Assembly (NCBI GenBank): GCA_004553595.1
Contig: SFKZ01000004.1
Coordinates: 62,001 to 126,000, forward strand
Direction of reading: 5' to 3'
Length of the DNA stretch: 64,000 bases
Source of the DNA: Methanobrevibacter ruminantium
GTDB lineage: Archaea; Methanobacteriota; Methanobacteria; Methanobacteriales; Methanobacteriaceae
The notes beneath the pieces are model-generated. The model was not told the DNA's origin and made no database searches. It worked only from the letters and a program-made list of their open reading frames with translations. Numbering within the stretch: position 1 is the stretch's first letter; the number at the start of each line of letters is the position of its first letter. Below, one piece after another: positions 1 through 8,426 of the stretch. The translations under genes were made by a program, and so were the position numbers.

Positions 1-837
1 TACTGCAACAGCATCAGTTGAAGCCACGACAACAAGCAAAAGTGAGAACAATGCCGCAAACAATGCATTGTTTATTAGTTCCAAACTTGCCGGCAACCCC
101 ACTTTCAAGATATCAATAGAAATTGATTTGCTAAATCTATAATTGGATAGGAATGGCTTTAAGTAAGTGTCCTTCTTAACATAGAACCAATAAAACAAAA
201 TAATATTTACAAGCAATAGGGAAATCAATGTTGCAATAGCTGCTCCTTTAACGCCTAAATTCAGACCATAAATAAAAATCGGGTCTAATACCATATTTAA
301 AATTGAAGAAAAGAGCATTGCATACATTGTCCTGCTTGCATCACCTTCTCCCCTAAGGACCCCATATAAGGCATTTGATAAGATAACAAGAATTGAACCT
401 AAGGATAGGATTACCCCATAATCCATTGCATAGCCAATTGTGCTTCCTGCACCCATTCCAAGCAGAATGTCATTTAGGAAAATAAGTAGCATGATTGTTG
501 CAATTACTGAAATGATTACTGTAATAAAAATAGTATGAATGGCTCCGTTATTTGCCTTCTGCCTATTTTCCTCACCAATATACTTTGATAAGGCAGAGGC
601 AGAACCTGCACCTAAACCATTACCGATTCCCATGAGTGCAATGAAAATAGGGCTTACAAAACCAACACCCGCCAAGGCATCTGCACCTAAGCCAGATACC
701 CAAATGGCATCGATTACGCTATAAAGACTTGTGATAAACAATGAGATGATAAGTGGAATGGACATCTTCCATAACGCCTTCTTAGGATCTCCTAATATGG
801 AATCCACTCCTTGAGAATTTTTTATATTATCGTTCAT
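1..837 (-). CDS. MATE family efflux transporter, C-terminus beyond the window edge
   Basis: The minus strand is open from the ATG at 837 to the window edge, giving about 279 residues of a roughly 450-residue family. The protein begins MNDNIKNSQGVDSILGDP and then has a series of long hydrophobic helices. Typical MATE features are the early KKALWKMSIPLIISLF helix, a GIGNGLGAGSASALSKYIG segment after helix 2, and a LRGEGDASRTMYAMLFSSILN segment. These proteins export cationic drugs or metabolites in exchange for Na+ or H+ across the cytoplasmic membrane. The substrate cannot be read from sequence. It is divergent from the gene at 955, so 838-954 must hold both promoters. Confidence 0.88.
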   Translation of the reverse strand, partial: MNDNIKNSQGVDSILGDPKKALWKMSIPLIISLFITSLYSVIDAIWVSGLGADALAGVGFVSPIFIALMGIGNGLGAGSASALSKYIGEENRQKANNGAIHTIFITVIISVIATIMLLIFLNDILLGMGAGSTIGYAMDYGVILSLGSILVILSNALYGVLRGEGDASRTMYAMLFSSILNMVLDPIFIYGLNLGVKGAAIATLISLLLVNIILFYWFYVKKDTYLKPFLSNYRFSKSISIDILKVGLPASLELINNALFAALFSLLLVVVASTDAVAV

Positions 838-954
838 TTTATCACAAATTCTTAAATTATTTTTATCTAAAAATTAAGTAGTTTAAATTGTTTATTCCTT
901 ATAATCATATATATTAAACAAAATTTATATAAATAACTATTAAGATGTGGTATT

Positions 955-1278
955 ATGAAAGAAAACAATTATGTAATATTCAAAAAACAGTATGGAAACA
1001 TTAAACATCCAAGAGTAAAGGAATTATCCATCAATTTAAATGGCGTGAAAATATATGAAAAAGAGCAATCAATGATAATCAATATCATCGTTCCGGTAGA
1101 AGATTCAACTAAAACTATGAACTACTTTGAGGAATTTAACTTGGGAGAAGACATTCAGTTCAATATTGCAGGAACTGGAGACTTTGAATGCATATTCAGA
1201 GGAATCTCACCAGTGATTGATAAAAATAGCTATTCCTCATTTTCAATTACAGTTCAAGAAAAAGAACCTCAAGACTAG
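955..1278 (+). CDS. Small hypothetical protein, 107 aa
   Basis: I do not recognise this protein. It is soluble, has no cysteine cluster or membrane segment, and looks mostly beta-stranded (alternating hydrophobic residues, for example SMIINIIVPVEDS and FNIAGTGDFECIF). A TATA-like stretch lies around 918-931, about 25 bases upstream of a start close to the ATG, so the mRNA leader is probably very short. Coding is supported by normal codon use and by the contrast with the stop-rich DNA around it. It could be a small beta-barrel domain, but nothing specific supports a function. Confidence 0.7.
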   Translation: MKENNYVIFKKQYGNIKHPRVKELSINLNGVKIYEKEQSMIINIIVPVEDSTKTMNYFEEFNLGEDIQFNIAGTGDFECIFRGISPVIDKNSYSSFSITVQEKEPQD

Positions 1279-1849
1279 ATGAGAGGATAAAAATTAAATT
1301 ATGTTGAGCAGTTGCTGATTCTTACAAACATCATATGAAAAAACATAATAATCACAAAAGCGAAAAATCACAAAATAAATTCTATTAATTTAAATAAAAA
1401 TGCGATTAATATTTTCAATAGTTATTCTTTAGAATATTAATTTAATCAAACATCCACATCATTATTTTATATCTAAAACTTTTTTTAAAAAACAAAACAA
1501 ACCTTATCAACATCACCCATGCCATAATAGCAAATTTATTAAAATTTTATAAAAATTATAAAAATAAAGAATTGGAAATTTTAAAAATTTTTCAAACACT
1601 GCTTTTTAAAAAAATTTTTTTATTGAACTATTTTAAAGCTTATTTTTCAATATAAACATCTATAAAAAAGACTTTATAGGATTTAAAATTTACCAAAAAA
1701 TTACGAAATGATATCAATATTAAAATAAAGTTGTAAAATTGCTTTAATTTTATTATAATATCCTAAAAAGTTTTTATAAACGATAATAATTTATATTATG
1801 AAGATAAATAAAAAAATAAAGAACATTAAGCATTATTAAGGTGAAATAT
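1279..1849. other. AT-rich intergenic region with a promoter for the next gene
   Basis: About 570 bases without a convincing gene on either strand. A TATA-like element around 1768-1778 (TTTTTATAAAC) would start transcription near 1795-1800, serving the gene at 1850. The sequence AAGGTGA at 1838-1844 is its ribosome binding site. I see no other structure above the A/T background. Confidence 0.5.
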
Positions 1850-2707
1850 ATGATTGATGAAATTTTTCAAGAGTATAAAAAGCAGGAAAATGACAATATT
1901 ATCCTTATGACAAAGCACTTTGGAATTGATGTGGAATGTCTCCTGTATCCAAATATAAACAACGATTTGATAGTCATTTTAGATAGTGTTAATCTCTTAA
2001 ATGAAGAAGTGGATTCATTTAAGCTTATAGATGTTTTTTATGAGAAAATTATTAAGGAAGGGATATTATTGGGCATTGGCTTTGGCAAAGCTCATATGAT
2101 AAAGAAAATCTTGGAATTTCCTCTAAGCAAAAGTGAAATTTTTGATATAAATCTAAAGGAATACCATGAATATTATCCTCCTTTTGATGAATCAAAATCC
2201 GATTTTGAAAAAGTTGAGGAAGATGGGATTGGAAGACTCAAAGTATCTGTAAATGATGATCCAAGCAAACTTGAAGTTGAAATATCTGCAGTTGCATACA
2301 TCTCCAAAATCATTGATGAGAACCATAAGGAATTGAAGAAGATTCTTTTTGAAGAGTTCTTAGATGAATTTGAAATAGATAGAAGAAAAGCCAAATTTAC
2401 CGCAAATAAAAAGATTCGAATTGATGGTGAAAATTTAAGGCCATTAATAAAATCCAGATTTTTCAAAGAGAAAAGAGGGAAATATAAAATCAAGAAGATA
2501 ATCGAAGACTACTTTGAATACATGATAGATATGGGTTTGGATATAGGAATCAGAACCGGACTGAGATTGGTTATTGAAGATATTCAAAGGGACATCATAC
2601 CTTATGAGCTATTGGAAAACTTATCCGAAACTGAAACGATGATGTATATTCAAAAGGAGCATAGCGATTATATCTATAAGAAATACGACACCAAAGTCAG
2701 CATTTAA
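1850..2707 (+). CDS. Hypothetical protein, first of a paralogous pair (285 aa)
   Basis: Unrecognised acidic, helical, soluble protein. The start is set at ATG 1850 because AAGGTGA at 1838-1844 is spaced for it; the GTG at 1841 lies inside that ribosome binding site. Its N-terminal half (IIKEGILLGIGFGKAH) matches the next gene product (EIFKEGILFGIIVGKI). The C-terminal part (MGLDIGIRTGLRLVIEDI) matches the neighbour's KGIDIGILNGKMFFVYDI. The two G-I-x-x-G elements also resemble each other, which suggests an internal duplication. The pair therefore arose by tandem duplication. No enzyme motif, membrane segment or zinc site is visible. Confidence 0.75.
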   Translation: MIDEIFQEYKKQENDNIILMTKHFGIDVECLLYPNINNDLIVILDSVNLLNEEVDSFKLIDVFYEKIIKEGILLGIGFGKAHMIKKILEFPLSKSEIFDINLKEYHEYYPPFDESKSDFEKVEEDGIGRLKVSVNDDPSKLEVEISAVAYISKIIDENHKELKKILFEEFLDEFEIDRRKAKFTANKKIRIDGENLRPLIKSRFFKEKRGKYKIKKIIEDYFEYMIDMGLDIGIRTGLRLVIEDIQRDIIPYELLENLSETETMMYIQKEHSDYIYKKYDTKVSI

Positions 2708-2815
2708 ATCTATGGATATGGAATTAATGGAATAATTGGAATAAATGAAATTAATGGATTTATGGATTCATGGGGGTGTTTATAAAAGGAATTTATGAAT
2801 CAAAAAGGTGAAATC

Positions 2816-3769
2816 ATGAGCTATTTAATAAATGAAATCTATGAACTTTACGAAAAGCATTTGGAAATAACAGAACCTGTATTGAAAAACATGGGAGTTG
2901 AAGACAATATTCACAATTATCTTATTGATGTGAATATGGATCTTGAAATATTGCTTGAATCCAATGACATAATCCGATACGAATATGATGAGCTTCAAGA
3001 GAAAATTAAGCAGGCATATGATGAAATATTCAAGGAAGGAATACTATTTGGAATCATAGTCGGAAAAATCATCAAGCTAAACAATTGCTTGGAAGATAAG
3101 GAGAAGTACAATGAATATCTGTGTAGAAACTATGATTACTACACAGAATACAGCTTTAAGATAGATTTCTTCAAAAAGGTAATTCCTCCAATAAAAATCA
3201 GAAAATCAACAAGGGAAAGCAGTCCGAGACAATTGAATTACAGAAACAAGAAGTATGAGGAAAAAAGGAAAGTGAATGGAATCAATGTAAACTGTGAGGA
3301 AATCAAGGATTCATATTACACCATCAATGAAGAGATAATTATATATAAGAGAAGAATTGAAGAAGATGGAATAATGAGATTCCTTGAGGATGAGGAAATT
3401 GATGATGAGATAAAAAATCAATATTCAAACATAAATGACAAGTTATTTGAAAAGCTCTTTAATATCCTAGAAGTCAATCTGAACAATGCCGAGAGAGCTT
3501 GTCAAAATTATTATCGCTTCGACACATTTACAGCCCATGACATGTTTGTATCCAATCTGTTTGCAAACTTAGAAGGAGAATTTGAAGCTAGGGAACTGAT
3601 TAATTTGTACTTAAAATATGTCTTCTTTAAAGGAATTGACATTGGAATATTAAATGGAAAAATGTTTTTTGTATATGATATTCAAGAGGGATTCTTGAAT
3701 TACTATAAAATACAGAACATGAACAGTGAAGAAAAAAGCAGATATTTGATTAAAGAATTGTTTGATTAG
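2816..3769 (+). CDS. Hypothetical protein, second of a paralogous pair (317 aa)
   Basis: Divergent paralog of the product of 1850-2707: same N-terminal MSYLINEIYELYEK-type opening, the same KEGILFGIIVGK element near residue 80 and the GIDIGILNGK element near the C-terminus, with a variable charged middle. Start ATG 2816 is chosen over ATG 2795. AAAGGTGA lies directly before it, and a TATA-like GTTTATAAAAG at about 2777-2787 would start transcription near 2805, downstream of the first ATG. It thus has its own promoter and is not simply read from its neighbour. Function unknown; ends facing the M48 protease gene. Confidence 0.75.
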   Translation: MSYLINEIYELYEKHLEITEPVLKNMGVEDNIHNYLIDVNMDLEILLESNDIIRYEYDELQEKIKQAYDEIFKEGILFGIIVGKIIKLNNCLEDKEKYNEYLCRNYDYYTEYSFKIDFFKKVIPPIKIRKSTRESSPRQLNYRNKKYEEKRKVNGINVNCEEIKDSYYTINEEIIIYKRRIEEDGIMRFLEDEEIDDEIKNQYSNINDKLFEKLFNILEVNLNNAERACQNYYRFDTFTAHDMFVSNLFANLEGEFEARELINLYLKYVFFKGIDIGILNGKMFFVYDIQEGFLNYYKIQNMNSEEKSRYLIKELFD

Positions 3770-3816
3770 GTTTTTATAAGAACGTGAAAAATTAAAAAAA
3801 AAAAGAATAAAAAGAT

Positions 3817-3841
3817 AAAAAGTTAAAAAAATAAACTTTTT
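3817..3841. terminator. Hairpin terminator between convergent genes
   Basis: AAAAAGTT (3817-3824) pairs with AACTTTTT (3834-3841) across a 9-base A-rich loop. It sits between the stop of the gene ending at 3769 and the stop of the protease gene at 3857, so it could end transcription from both sides. Confidence 0.5.
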
Positions 3842-3856
3842 AAATTAGATTAAAAA

Positions 3857-4798
3857 TTATTGAATCTTTTGACCGCAATTGGTACAGAAATTGTCTCCAG
3901 AACCAATTTGAGTTCCACATTTCGGACATACATTGGCTTTTGAAGCATTAGGGGTAGTCGGATTTGCTTTACCGTATTCTGCTGTTGGTTTAGCATCACC
4001 GATTACAGGCCCTTTAGTGAAATCCTTATCACTGTCAATCTCAGCGATTAAAGCTTTCATGTTTGCAATCCTTTTTTCATCAGAAGGGTGTGTTGAGAAG
4101 AATTCAAAATTATTTCCTCCTCTTTGACTCATATTTTCCCAAAATGCAGGAATGCCACTAATGTCATAACCTGCCCAATGAATGATCAACATACCTAGTC
4201 TGTCTGCTTCCAATTCCTGGTCTCTTCCGAATGGCTTTACGAATAAAAAGTCAGACCCGATGTTTGCAGCATTGATTGATGCTCTTGTAATGTCTCCTAT
4301 AGCACCTAAACCAAAGATATCTAAAATGAAGCTTCCAAAGTAACCAGCAGTTGCAACAGTGTTTTTAGCACTTTCTACACTTGCACGGGTTCTTGAATGG
4401 TCAAGCAATGCATGTGCCATTTCATGACCTAAAATGAAAGCTATTCTCTCTTCAGCATTTGCAATAGAAAGAATGCCTGAAAACATCACTATTTTTCCAC
4501 CAGGCATACAAAATGCATTTACTGTTTTATCAGCCAATAAATGCACATCCCAATCATAATAATCTTGAATATAGTCCATTCTACCAATTTGTGTAAGATA
4601 TGCTTCCACTGCCTTAATCAATCTTACAGCAACAGCCCTAACCAATTGACCTTCAGGCGCATTGTCTAGAACTTGAGCCTGTTGGACCATACTGCAATAT
4701 TGCCTATAGGAATCCTCTAGAAACTTATCATCATTTACTATATCAAAATGACTTTTGCCAGTGAATGGGTTTAAACTGCTTCTTTGATCTTTTGTAAT
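3857..4798 (-). CDS. M48 family zinc metalloprotease with C-terminal zinc ribbon, probable ATT start
   Basis: Peptidase of the Ste24/HtpX-like M48 family. The zinc site is HEMAHALLDH (HExxH), the third ligand is the glutamate in ELEADRLGM, and the C-terminus adds a double-CxxC zinc ribbon (CPKCG...CTNCG). The first ATG in frame is at 4690, but it lies inside a conserved stretch. Upstream codons still read SLNPFTGKSHFDIVNDDKFLEDSY, which fits the start of this protein family. No ATG, GTG or TTG exists in that extension before the stop at 4847-4849. An ATT at 4796-4798 follows GGTGA with the same 4-base spacing seen at carA, so I take ATT as the start (313 aa). No signal peptide or membrane span is visible, so the enzyme looks cytoplasmic or peripheral. 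Confidence 0.82.
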   Translation of the reverse strand: MTKDQRSSLNPFTGKSHFDIVNDDKFLEDSYRQYCSMVQQAQVLDNAPEGQLVRAVAVRLIKAVEAYLTQIGRMDYIQDYYDWDVHLLADKTVNAFCMPGGKIVMFSGILSIANAEERIAFILGHEMAHALLDHSRTRASVESAKNTVATAGYFGSFILDIFGLGAIGDITRASINAANIGSDFLFVKPFGRDQELEADRLGMLIIHWAGYDISGIPAFWENMSQRGGNNFEFFSTHPSDEKRIANMKALIAEIDSDKDFTKGPVIGDAKPTAEYGKANPTTPNASKANVCPKCGTQIGSGDNFCTNCGQKIQ

Positions 4799-4896
4799 TT
4801 TATCACCAAAATCAATTAATCGCTTAATTATATTATTTATTGTCCATTAATAAAAATAATTTATATTTAATTGAAAAATTTATTTTTAATAAAAAT

Positions 4897-5295
4897 CTAC
4901 ATTTTATATCCTGTTCCAACAAACTGGGCAATTTCCCTACCTGTGTCATCTGTAATGTCAACATTTATGACAGAGGTTGTTCTCCCATCTTTACGGACTG
5001 TAGCTTTTGCTATAAGCTTTTCTCCTTTTGCTCCGCTTAAATAGTTTATGCTTACTTGAAGACCTACTGTCAACTTATGCAGTTGATTGGACATCACTGC
5101 AAATGCAAAATCTCCAAGAGTGAAAATTGCTCCACCCATTACAGCACCGAAACCGTTTCTGAAATCCTCCTTGACCTCTACACTGCAAATGCAATAATCC
5201 TCTCCAAGCTCATCTAACTGAATCCCCAATTTTGCTGCAAATTTATCTCCATTGAAAAATTCTCTTGCTTCTTCTATTGATTCAAATGTAGTCAA
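4897..5295 (-). CDS. PaaI-type hotdog-fold thioesterase (132 aa)
   Basis: Acyl-CoA thioesterase-like protein of the PaaI/YbgC superfamily. The hotdog signature is FRNGFGAVMGGAIFTLGDFAFAV, with the helix after GGAIFTL, followed by the strands SINYLSGAKGEKLIAKATVRKDGRTT. The likely role is hydrolysis of an acyl- or aryl-CoA thioester; the substrate is unknown. An aryl-CoA ligase lies elsewhere in the window (34453), but they are not linked. Start: the GTG at 5304 is part of the AGGTGA ribosome binding site, so the TTG at 5293-5295, five bases after it, is chosen. Confidence 0.82.
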   Translation of the reverse strand: MTTFESIEEAREFFNGDKFAAKLGIQLDELGEDYCICSVEVKEDFRNGFGAVMGGAIFTLGDFAFAVMSNQLHKLTVGLQVSINYLSGAKGEKLIAKATVRKDGRTTSVINVDITDDTGREIAQFVGTGYKM

Positions 5296-5407
5296 AACAA
5301 TCACCTAATTGAAATGTGAATAAAAGTAATTTATAATAATATTATTATATTCAAAATCATTAAAAAGATTATTCTACTTAATAAGGTTTAGGAATAATTG
5401 AAATCAA

Positions 5408-5986
5408 TTATTCATCTGTTTTAACCTTTCTAATAAATTTAGCAGGAATTCCAGCAACAATGGAACATTCATCTACATCTTTTGTCACAACTGCCCCGGC
5501 TGCAATGATTGCACCGTCACCTATTGTAACTCCAGGCAAAATTGTTGCATTTGAACCAATCCAAACATTGTTTCCAATCTTGATTGGAGCTGCAATTAAA
5601 TTAGCCCGATTCTGTGGATTTTCATCATGATTTAATGTAGCCATAACAACATTATGACCAATCAACACATCATCCCCAATATAGATTCCACCTTGATCTT
5701 GGAACTTGCATCCTGCATTGATAAAGACATTTTTACCAAGGTGAATGTTCTTGCCGAAATCTGTGAAAAATGGAGTGAAAACCCTAAATTCCTCATCGAG
5801 TTCCTTACCGATTAGCTTAGAGAACAATTCTCTCCTTTCATCAAAATCATGAAAATTATAATTTAATTCACAAGTGATCTTTTGAGCTTCTATACTGTAA
5901 TAATTGCATGCATCAGCAGCTTCCACGTCCATAACCAATGCATCACCAGCATTGAAAATATCCAATAATTCATTAAGTTCTAACAT
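5408..5986 (-). CDS. Maltose/galactoside acetyltransferase-like hexapeptide-repeat protein (192 aa)
   Basis: Left-handed beta-helix acyltransferase of the LacA/Maa type, which moves acetyl from acetyl-CoA to a sugar or similar hydroxyl. The hexapeptide repeats run from about residue 75 to 180: INAGCKF, IYIGDDVLIGHNVVM, IKIGNNVWIGSNATILPGVTIGDGAIIAAGAVVTKDV. The catalytic histidine is expected in MATLNHDENPQ. It ends with the usual GIPAKFIRKV tail. The N-terminal helical part (residues 1-60) is shorter and less typical than in bacterial Maa. It stands alone between the thioesterase and gdhA. Confidence 0.87.
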   Translation of the reverse strand: MLELNELLDIFNAGDALVMDVEAADACNYYSIEAQKITCELNYNFHDFDERRELFSKLIGKELDEEFRVFTPFFTDFGKNIHLGKNVFINAGCKFQDQGGIYIGDDVLIGHNVVMATLNHDENPQNRANLIAAPIKIGNNVWIGSNATILPGVTIGDGAIIAAGAVVTKDVDECSIVAGIPAKFIRKVKTDE

Positions 5987-6143
5987 AATTATAAATTGGT
6001 TTTAATAAAATATAAAAATTTTTAAAAAAAAAGAAATTAATAGAATTGAAAAAATGAAATAATGAAAAATAGATTATAAATTAAGAATAAAAAAAGAATA
6101 AAAAACAGTTTTAAAACTATTCGAAAAAAAAGAAGAATAGGGA

Positions 6144-6162
6144 GTATAGAGAAGTTCTATAC
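6144..6162 (-). terminator. gdhA terminator hairpin overlapping the stop codon
   Basis: On the minus strand GTATAGA and TCTATAC (6156-6162 and 6144-6150) pair across a 5-base loop. The 5' arm includes the gdhA TAG stop. A run of eight T follows about 15 bases further on, as expected for an archaeal oligo-T terminator. Confidence 0.5.
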
Positions 6163-7491
6163 GATTCCTTGAGCATTCATTGCGTCAACTACTTTTAAGA
6201 ATCCAGCAATGTTAGCTCCAACTACATAGTTTTTCTCAAATCCGTAATCTTTAGCTGCCGCATCAACATTAGCAAAGATGTTTTCCATGATTCCTTGGAG
6301 TTTTGAGTCAACTTCTTCAAAGGTCCAGGATAATCTTTGGGAGTTTTGAGACATTTCAAGTGCGGAAGTAGCTACTCCACCTGCATTGGAAGCTTTACCT
6401 GGTGCGAATAAAACACCGTTTTCTTGTAAGTATTCGGTTGCTTCAATAGTAGTAGGCATGTTTGCACCTTCAGCAACTGCAGTTACTCCGTTAGCAACTA
6501 AAGTTTTAGCATCTTCTAATTGTAATTCATTTTGAGTAGCACATGGAAGAGCAATGTCACATTTTACAGTCCATACACCTTTACCTTCGTGGTATTCAGC
6601 GGATGGTCTTGCTTCAGCATATGCAGTTAATCTTTCACGTCTTACTTCTTTAACTTCTTTTAATAATTCTACGTCGATTCCTTCTGGGTCGTAAATCCAA
6701 CCGGTGGAATCGGAACAGGTTACAGGTTTACCGCCTAATTGTTGAGCTTTTTGAATTGCGTAAATAGCTACGTTACCTGCACCAGATACTGCAATGGTTT
6801 TTCCAGCAATATCGATGTCATTTGCTTTTAACATTGCGTTAGTGAAGTATAATAAACCATATCCAGTTGCTTCAGTTCTTGCAAGAGATCCACCAAAGGT
6901 TAATCCTTTACCAGTAAGCACTCCTTCGTATAAACCTTGGAGTCTTTTGTATTGGCCGAATAAGTAACCGATTTCTCTACCACCTACACCGATATCTCCA
7001 GCAGGAACGTCAGTGTCAGCACCAATGTATTTGCAGAGTTCAGTCATAAAGCTTTGACAGAATGCCATAACTTCTCTGTCAGATTTTCCTTTTGGATCAA
7101 AGTTGGATCCTCCTTTACCTCCACCAATTGGAAGGCCGGTTAAGGAGTTTTTGAAGATTTGTTCAAATCCTAAGAATTTAATAATACCAACATTTACGGA
7201 AGGGTGGAAACGGAGACCTCCTTTGTAAGGTCCAATTGCACTGTTGAATTGTACTCTGTAACCGGTGTTCACTTGTACTTGACCGTTGTCGTCTACCCAA
7301 GGGACTCTGAATTTGATTTGTCTTTCTGGGTTGACTAATCTTTCTAAAAGTGCATCTTTTCTGTATTGTTCTTCGTTTTCTTCGATTACGATTCTTAAAG
7401 ATTCTAATACTTCTTTTACAGCTTGATGAAACTCAGGTTCATCAGGGTTCTCTTTAACAATTAAGTCAATTACTTCATCAACATAGGACAT
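6157..7491 (-). CDS. gdhA: NADP-specific glutamate dehydrogenase
   Basis: Converts 2-oxoglutarate plus ammonium to glutamate with NADPH in the cytoplasm. At 444 aa it has the length of the bacterial hexameric enzyme, not the ~415-aa archaeal type, which suggests an origin by transfer from bacteria. The substrate-site lysine is in PIGGGKGGSNFDPKGK. The downstream PAGDIGVGGREIGYLFGQYK and the dinucleotide fold AVSGAGNVAIYAIQKA are typical. The C-terminal domain ends ANIAGFLKVVDAMNAQG. Start ATG 7491 follows GGAGATTAAATT. Upstream lies an unusually long 930-base intergenic region with an NrpR-type operator (7780-7793), consistent with nitrogen control. The gene is monocistronic, with a terminator at its stop codon. 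Confidence 0.96.
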   Translation of the reverse strand: MSYVDEVIDLIVKENPDEPEFHQAVKEVLESLRIVIEENEEQYRKDALLERLVNPERQIKFRVPWVDDNGQVQVNTGYRVQFNSAIGPYKGGLRFHPSVNVGIIKFLGFEQIFKNSLTGLPIGGGKGGSNFDPKGKSDREVMAFCQSFMTELCKYIGADTDVPAGDIGVGGREIGYLFGQYKRLQGLYEGVLTGKGLTFGGSLARTEATGYGLLYFTNAMLKANDIDIAGKTIAVSGAGNVAIYAIQKAQQLGGKPVTCSDSTGWIYDPEGIDVELLKEVKEVRRERLTAYAEARPSAEYHEGKGVWTVKCDIALPCATQNELQLEDAKTLVANGVTAVAEGANMPTTIEATEYLQENGVLFAPGKASNAGGVATSALEMSQNSQRLSWTFEEVDSKLQGIMENIFANVDAAAKDYGFEKNYVVGANIAGFLKVVDAMNAQGIV

Positions 7492-7779
7492 AATTTAATC
7501 TCCATTTGTTTAAATAAAAAAATGAATTTAATATATTTTTAAATTTGAAATAATTAATTAACTAATAATTAATTATTATTGATTAAAAATAGCTAATAAA
7601 ATTCAACTATATTTCAACTAACTATACTTAACTACAAAAGACATTTAACTATTCTCAGCTATTTCTAAGCAAATATAAGTAAATATTAGTAAATTAATTA
7701 TTAGTAAAACATTATTTAAAGAATTTAAATAATATCTTTAGACATTTCCAGACAAGATCACACCATCATAAATGATAGG

Positions 7780-7793
7780 GGAAAACCTTTTCC
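7780..7793. promoter_or_regulatory. Candidate NrpR operator upstream of gdhA
   Basis: The sequence GGAA-AACCTT-TTCC is an exact match to the GGAA-N6-TTCC operator of NrpR, the nitrogen repressor of euryarchaeal methanogens. It sits within a larger dyad, CATAAAT (7767-7773) and ATTTATG (7795-7801). It lies just downstream of a minus-strand TATA-like TTTATATT (about 7830-7837), the position where a repressor blocks polymerase. The caveat is its distance, about 290 bases from the gdhA start, so it may control a leader or a small RNA first. Confidence 0.5.
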
Positions 7794-7812
7794 GATTTAT
7801 GCCTAATTATAA

Positions 7813-7829
7813 ATTGAATAATATTCAAT
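7813..7829. promoter_or_regulatory. 17-bp palindrome next to a TATA box, operator-like
   Basis: ATTGAATA and TATTCAAT flank a single A, a perfect dyad. It abuts the minus-strand TATA-like element used to explain transcription toward gdhA. It could be a regulator site or only an AT-rich chance dyad. Confidence 0.3.
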
Positions 7830-8271
7830 ATAAAGGTACCTATTTTTAAAAAATTTTTATTTACAATTCAATATTTAAGGTATACAAATTTTAAACTATT
7901 TAAAAAAATTAAAAATAGAAATAGAAAATATCTCAAATAAAGCTTTAAAATAAAAAATATTAACGAAAATAAAATATAGACAAGTCAATGTTAAAGGTAG
8001 ACAAAAACGAAAAGTTTAATAATAATAAAAAATATAGGCCATTATTAAGGAAAAAAGCTAATTTTTCCAACACTGAAAATTGTTTAAGAATAGGAAATTT
8101 CATAAAAAACATTGGAAAAATTTAAAATTAGATCATAATATTTTTCTACAAATATTTGAACAAAATCAATAATTTTACAATAAAAATAGAAAATATAGAA
8201 AAATTAAGTAAAAAAATAAATATTGTTTAAAAAAATTTATAAATAATTTTCATGTGTAAATATAATTTAAA

Positions 8272-8321
8272 TTTCAATTAATCGGCACCAGTCGGAAAAC
8301 AAAGTGCCAATTAAAATTGAA
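8272..8321 (+). ncRNA. Structured leader or small RNA upstream of the CARF-HTH regulator
   Basis: AATCGGCAC (8280-8288) pairs with GTGCCAATT (8304-8312) with one C/A mismatch, and the flanking TTCAATT/AATTGAA lengthen the stem. The 15-base loop is CAGTCGGAAAACAAA. This GC-rich block is conspicuous in the surrounding A/T DNA. A TATA-like TTTATAAATA at 8237-8246 predicts a start at about 8270, exactly at the hairpin. The regulator ATG is at 8427, so the hairpin would cap a ~155-base leader or form its own short RNA. Confidence 0.4.
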
Positions 8322-8426
8322 TAAAATAATAAATAAAATAATAATTTTATAAACAATACTACAAATTATAGAATTAAAACTTGAACACTAATAAATTTAA
8401 AATTTTAAAAAAAATGAGGGAATTAT

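Larger units (their letters stand above)
7492..8426. other. Long divergent intergenic region between gdhA and the HTH regulator
   Basis: 930 bases, no protein gene seen on either strand. It contains an NrpR-like operator in a small GC-richer dyad (7767-7801), a palindrome ATTGAATA-A-TATTCAAT at 7813-7829, a GGAAAAA/TTTTTCC dyad near 8049-8067, and a hairpin just downstream of a TATA box (8272-8321). The rest is A/T homopolymer-like. TATA candidates on the minus strand near 7829-7836 would start a transcript near 7805 toward gdhA. Confidence 0.55.

Noticed and set aside
2173..2493. 106-residue minus-strand frame
   Set aside because: Antisense to the hypothetical gene at 1850, whose codon use and ribosome site are better and whose paralog is next door.
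6157..7491. Glutamate dehydrogenase as recent mobile-element cargo
   Set aside because: The bacterial-type length hints at old transfer, but there is no transposase, repeat boundary or odd base composition around it.
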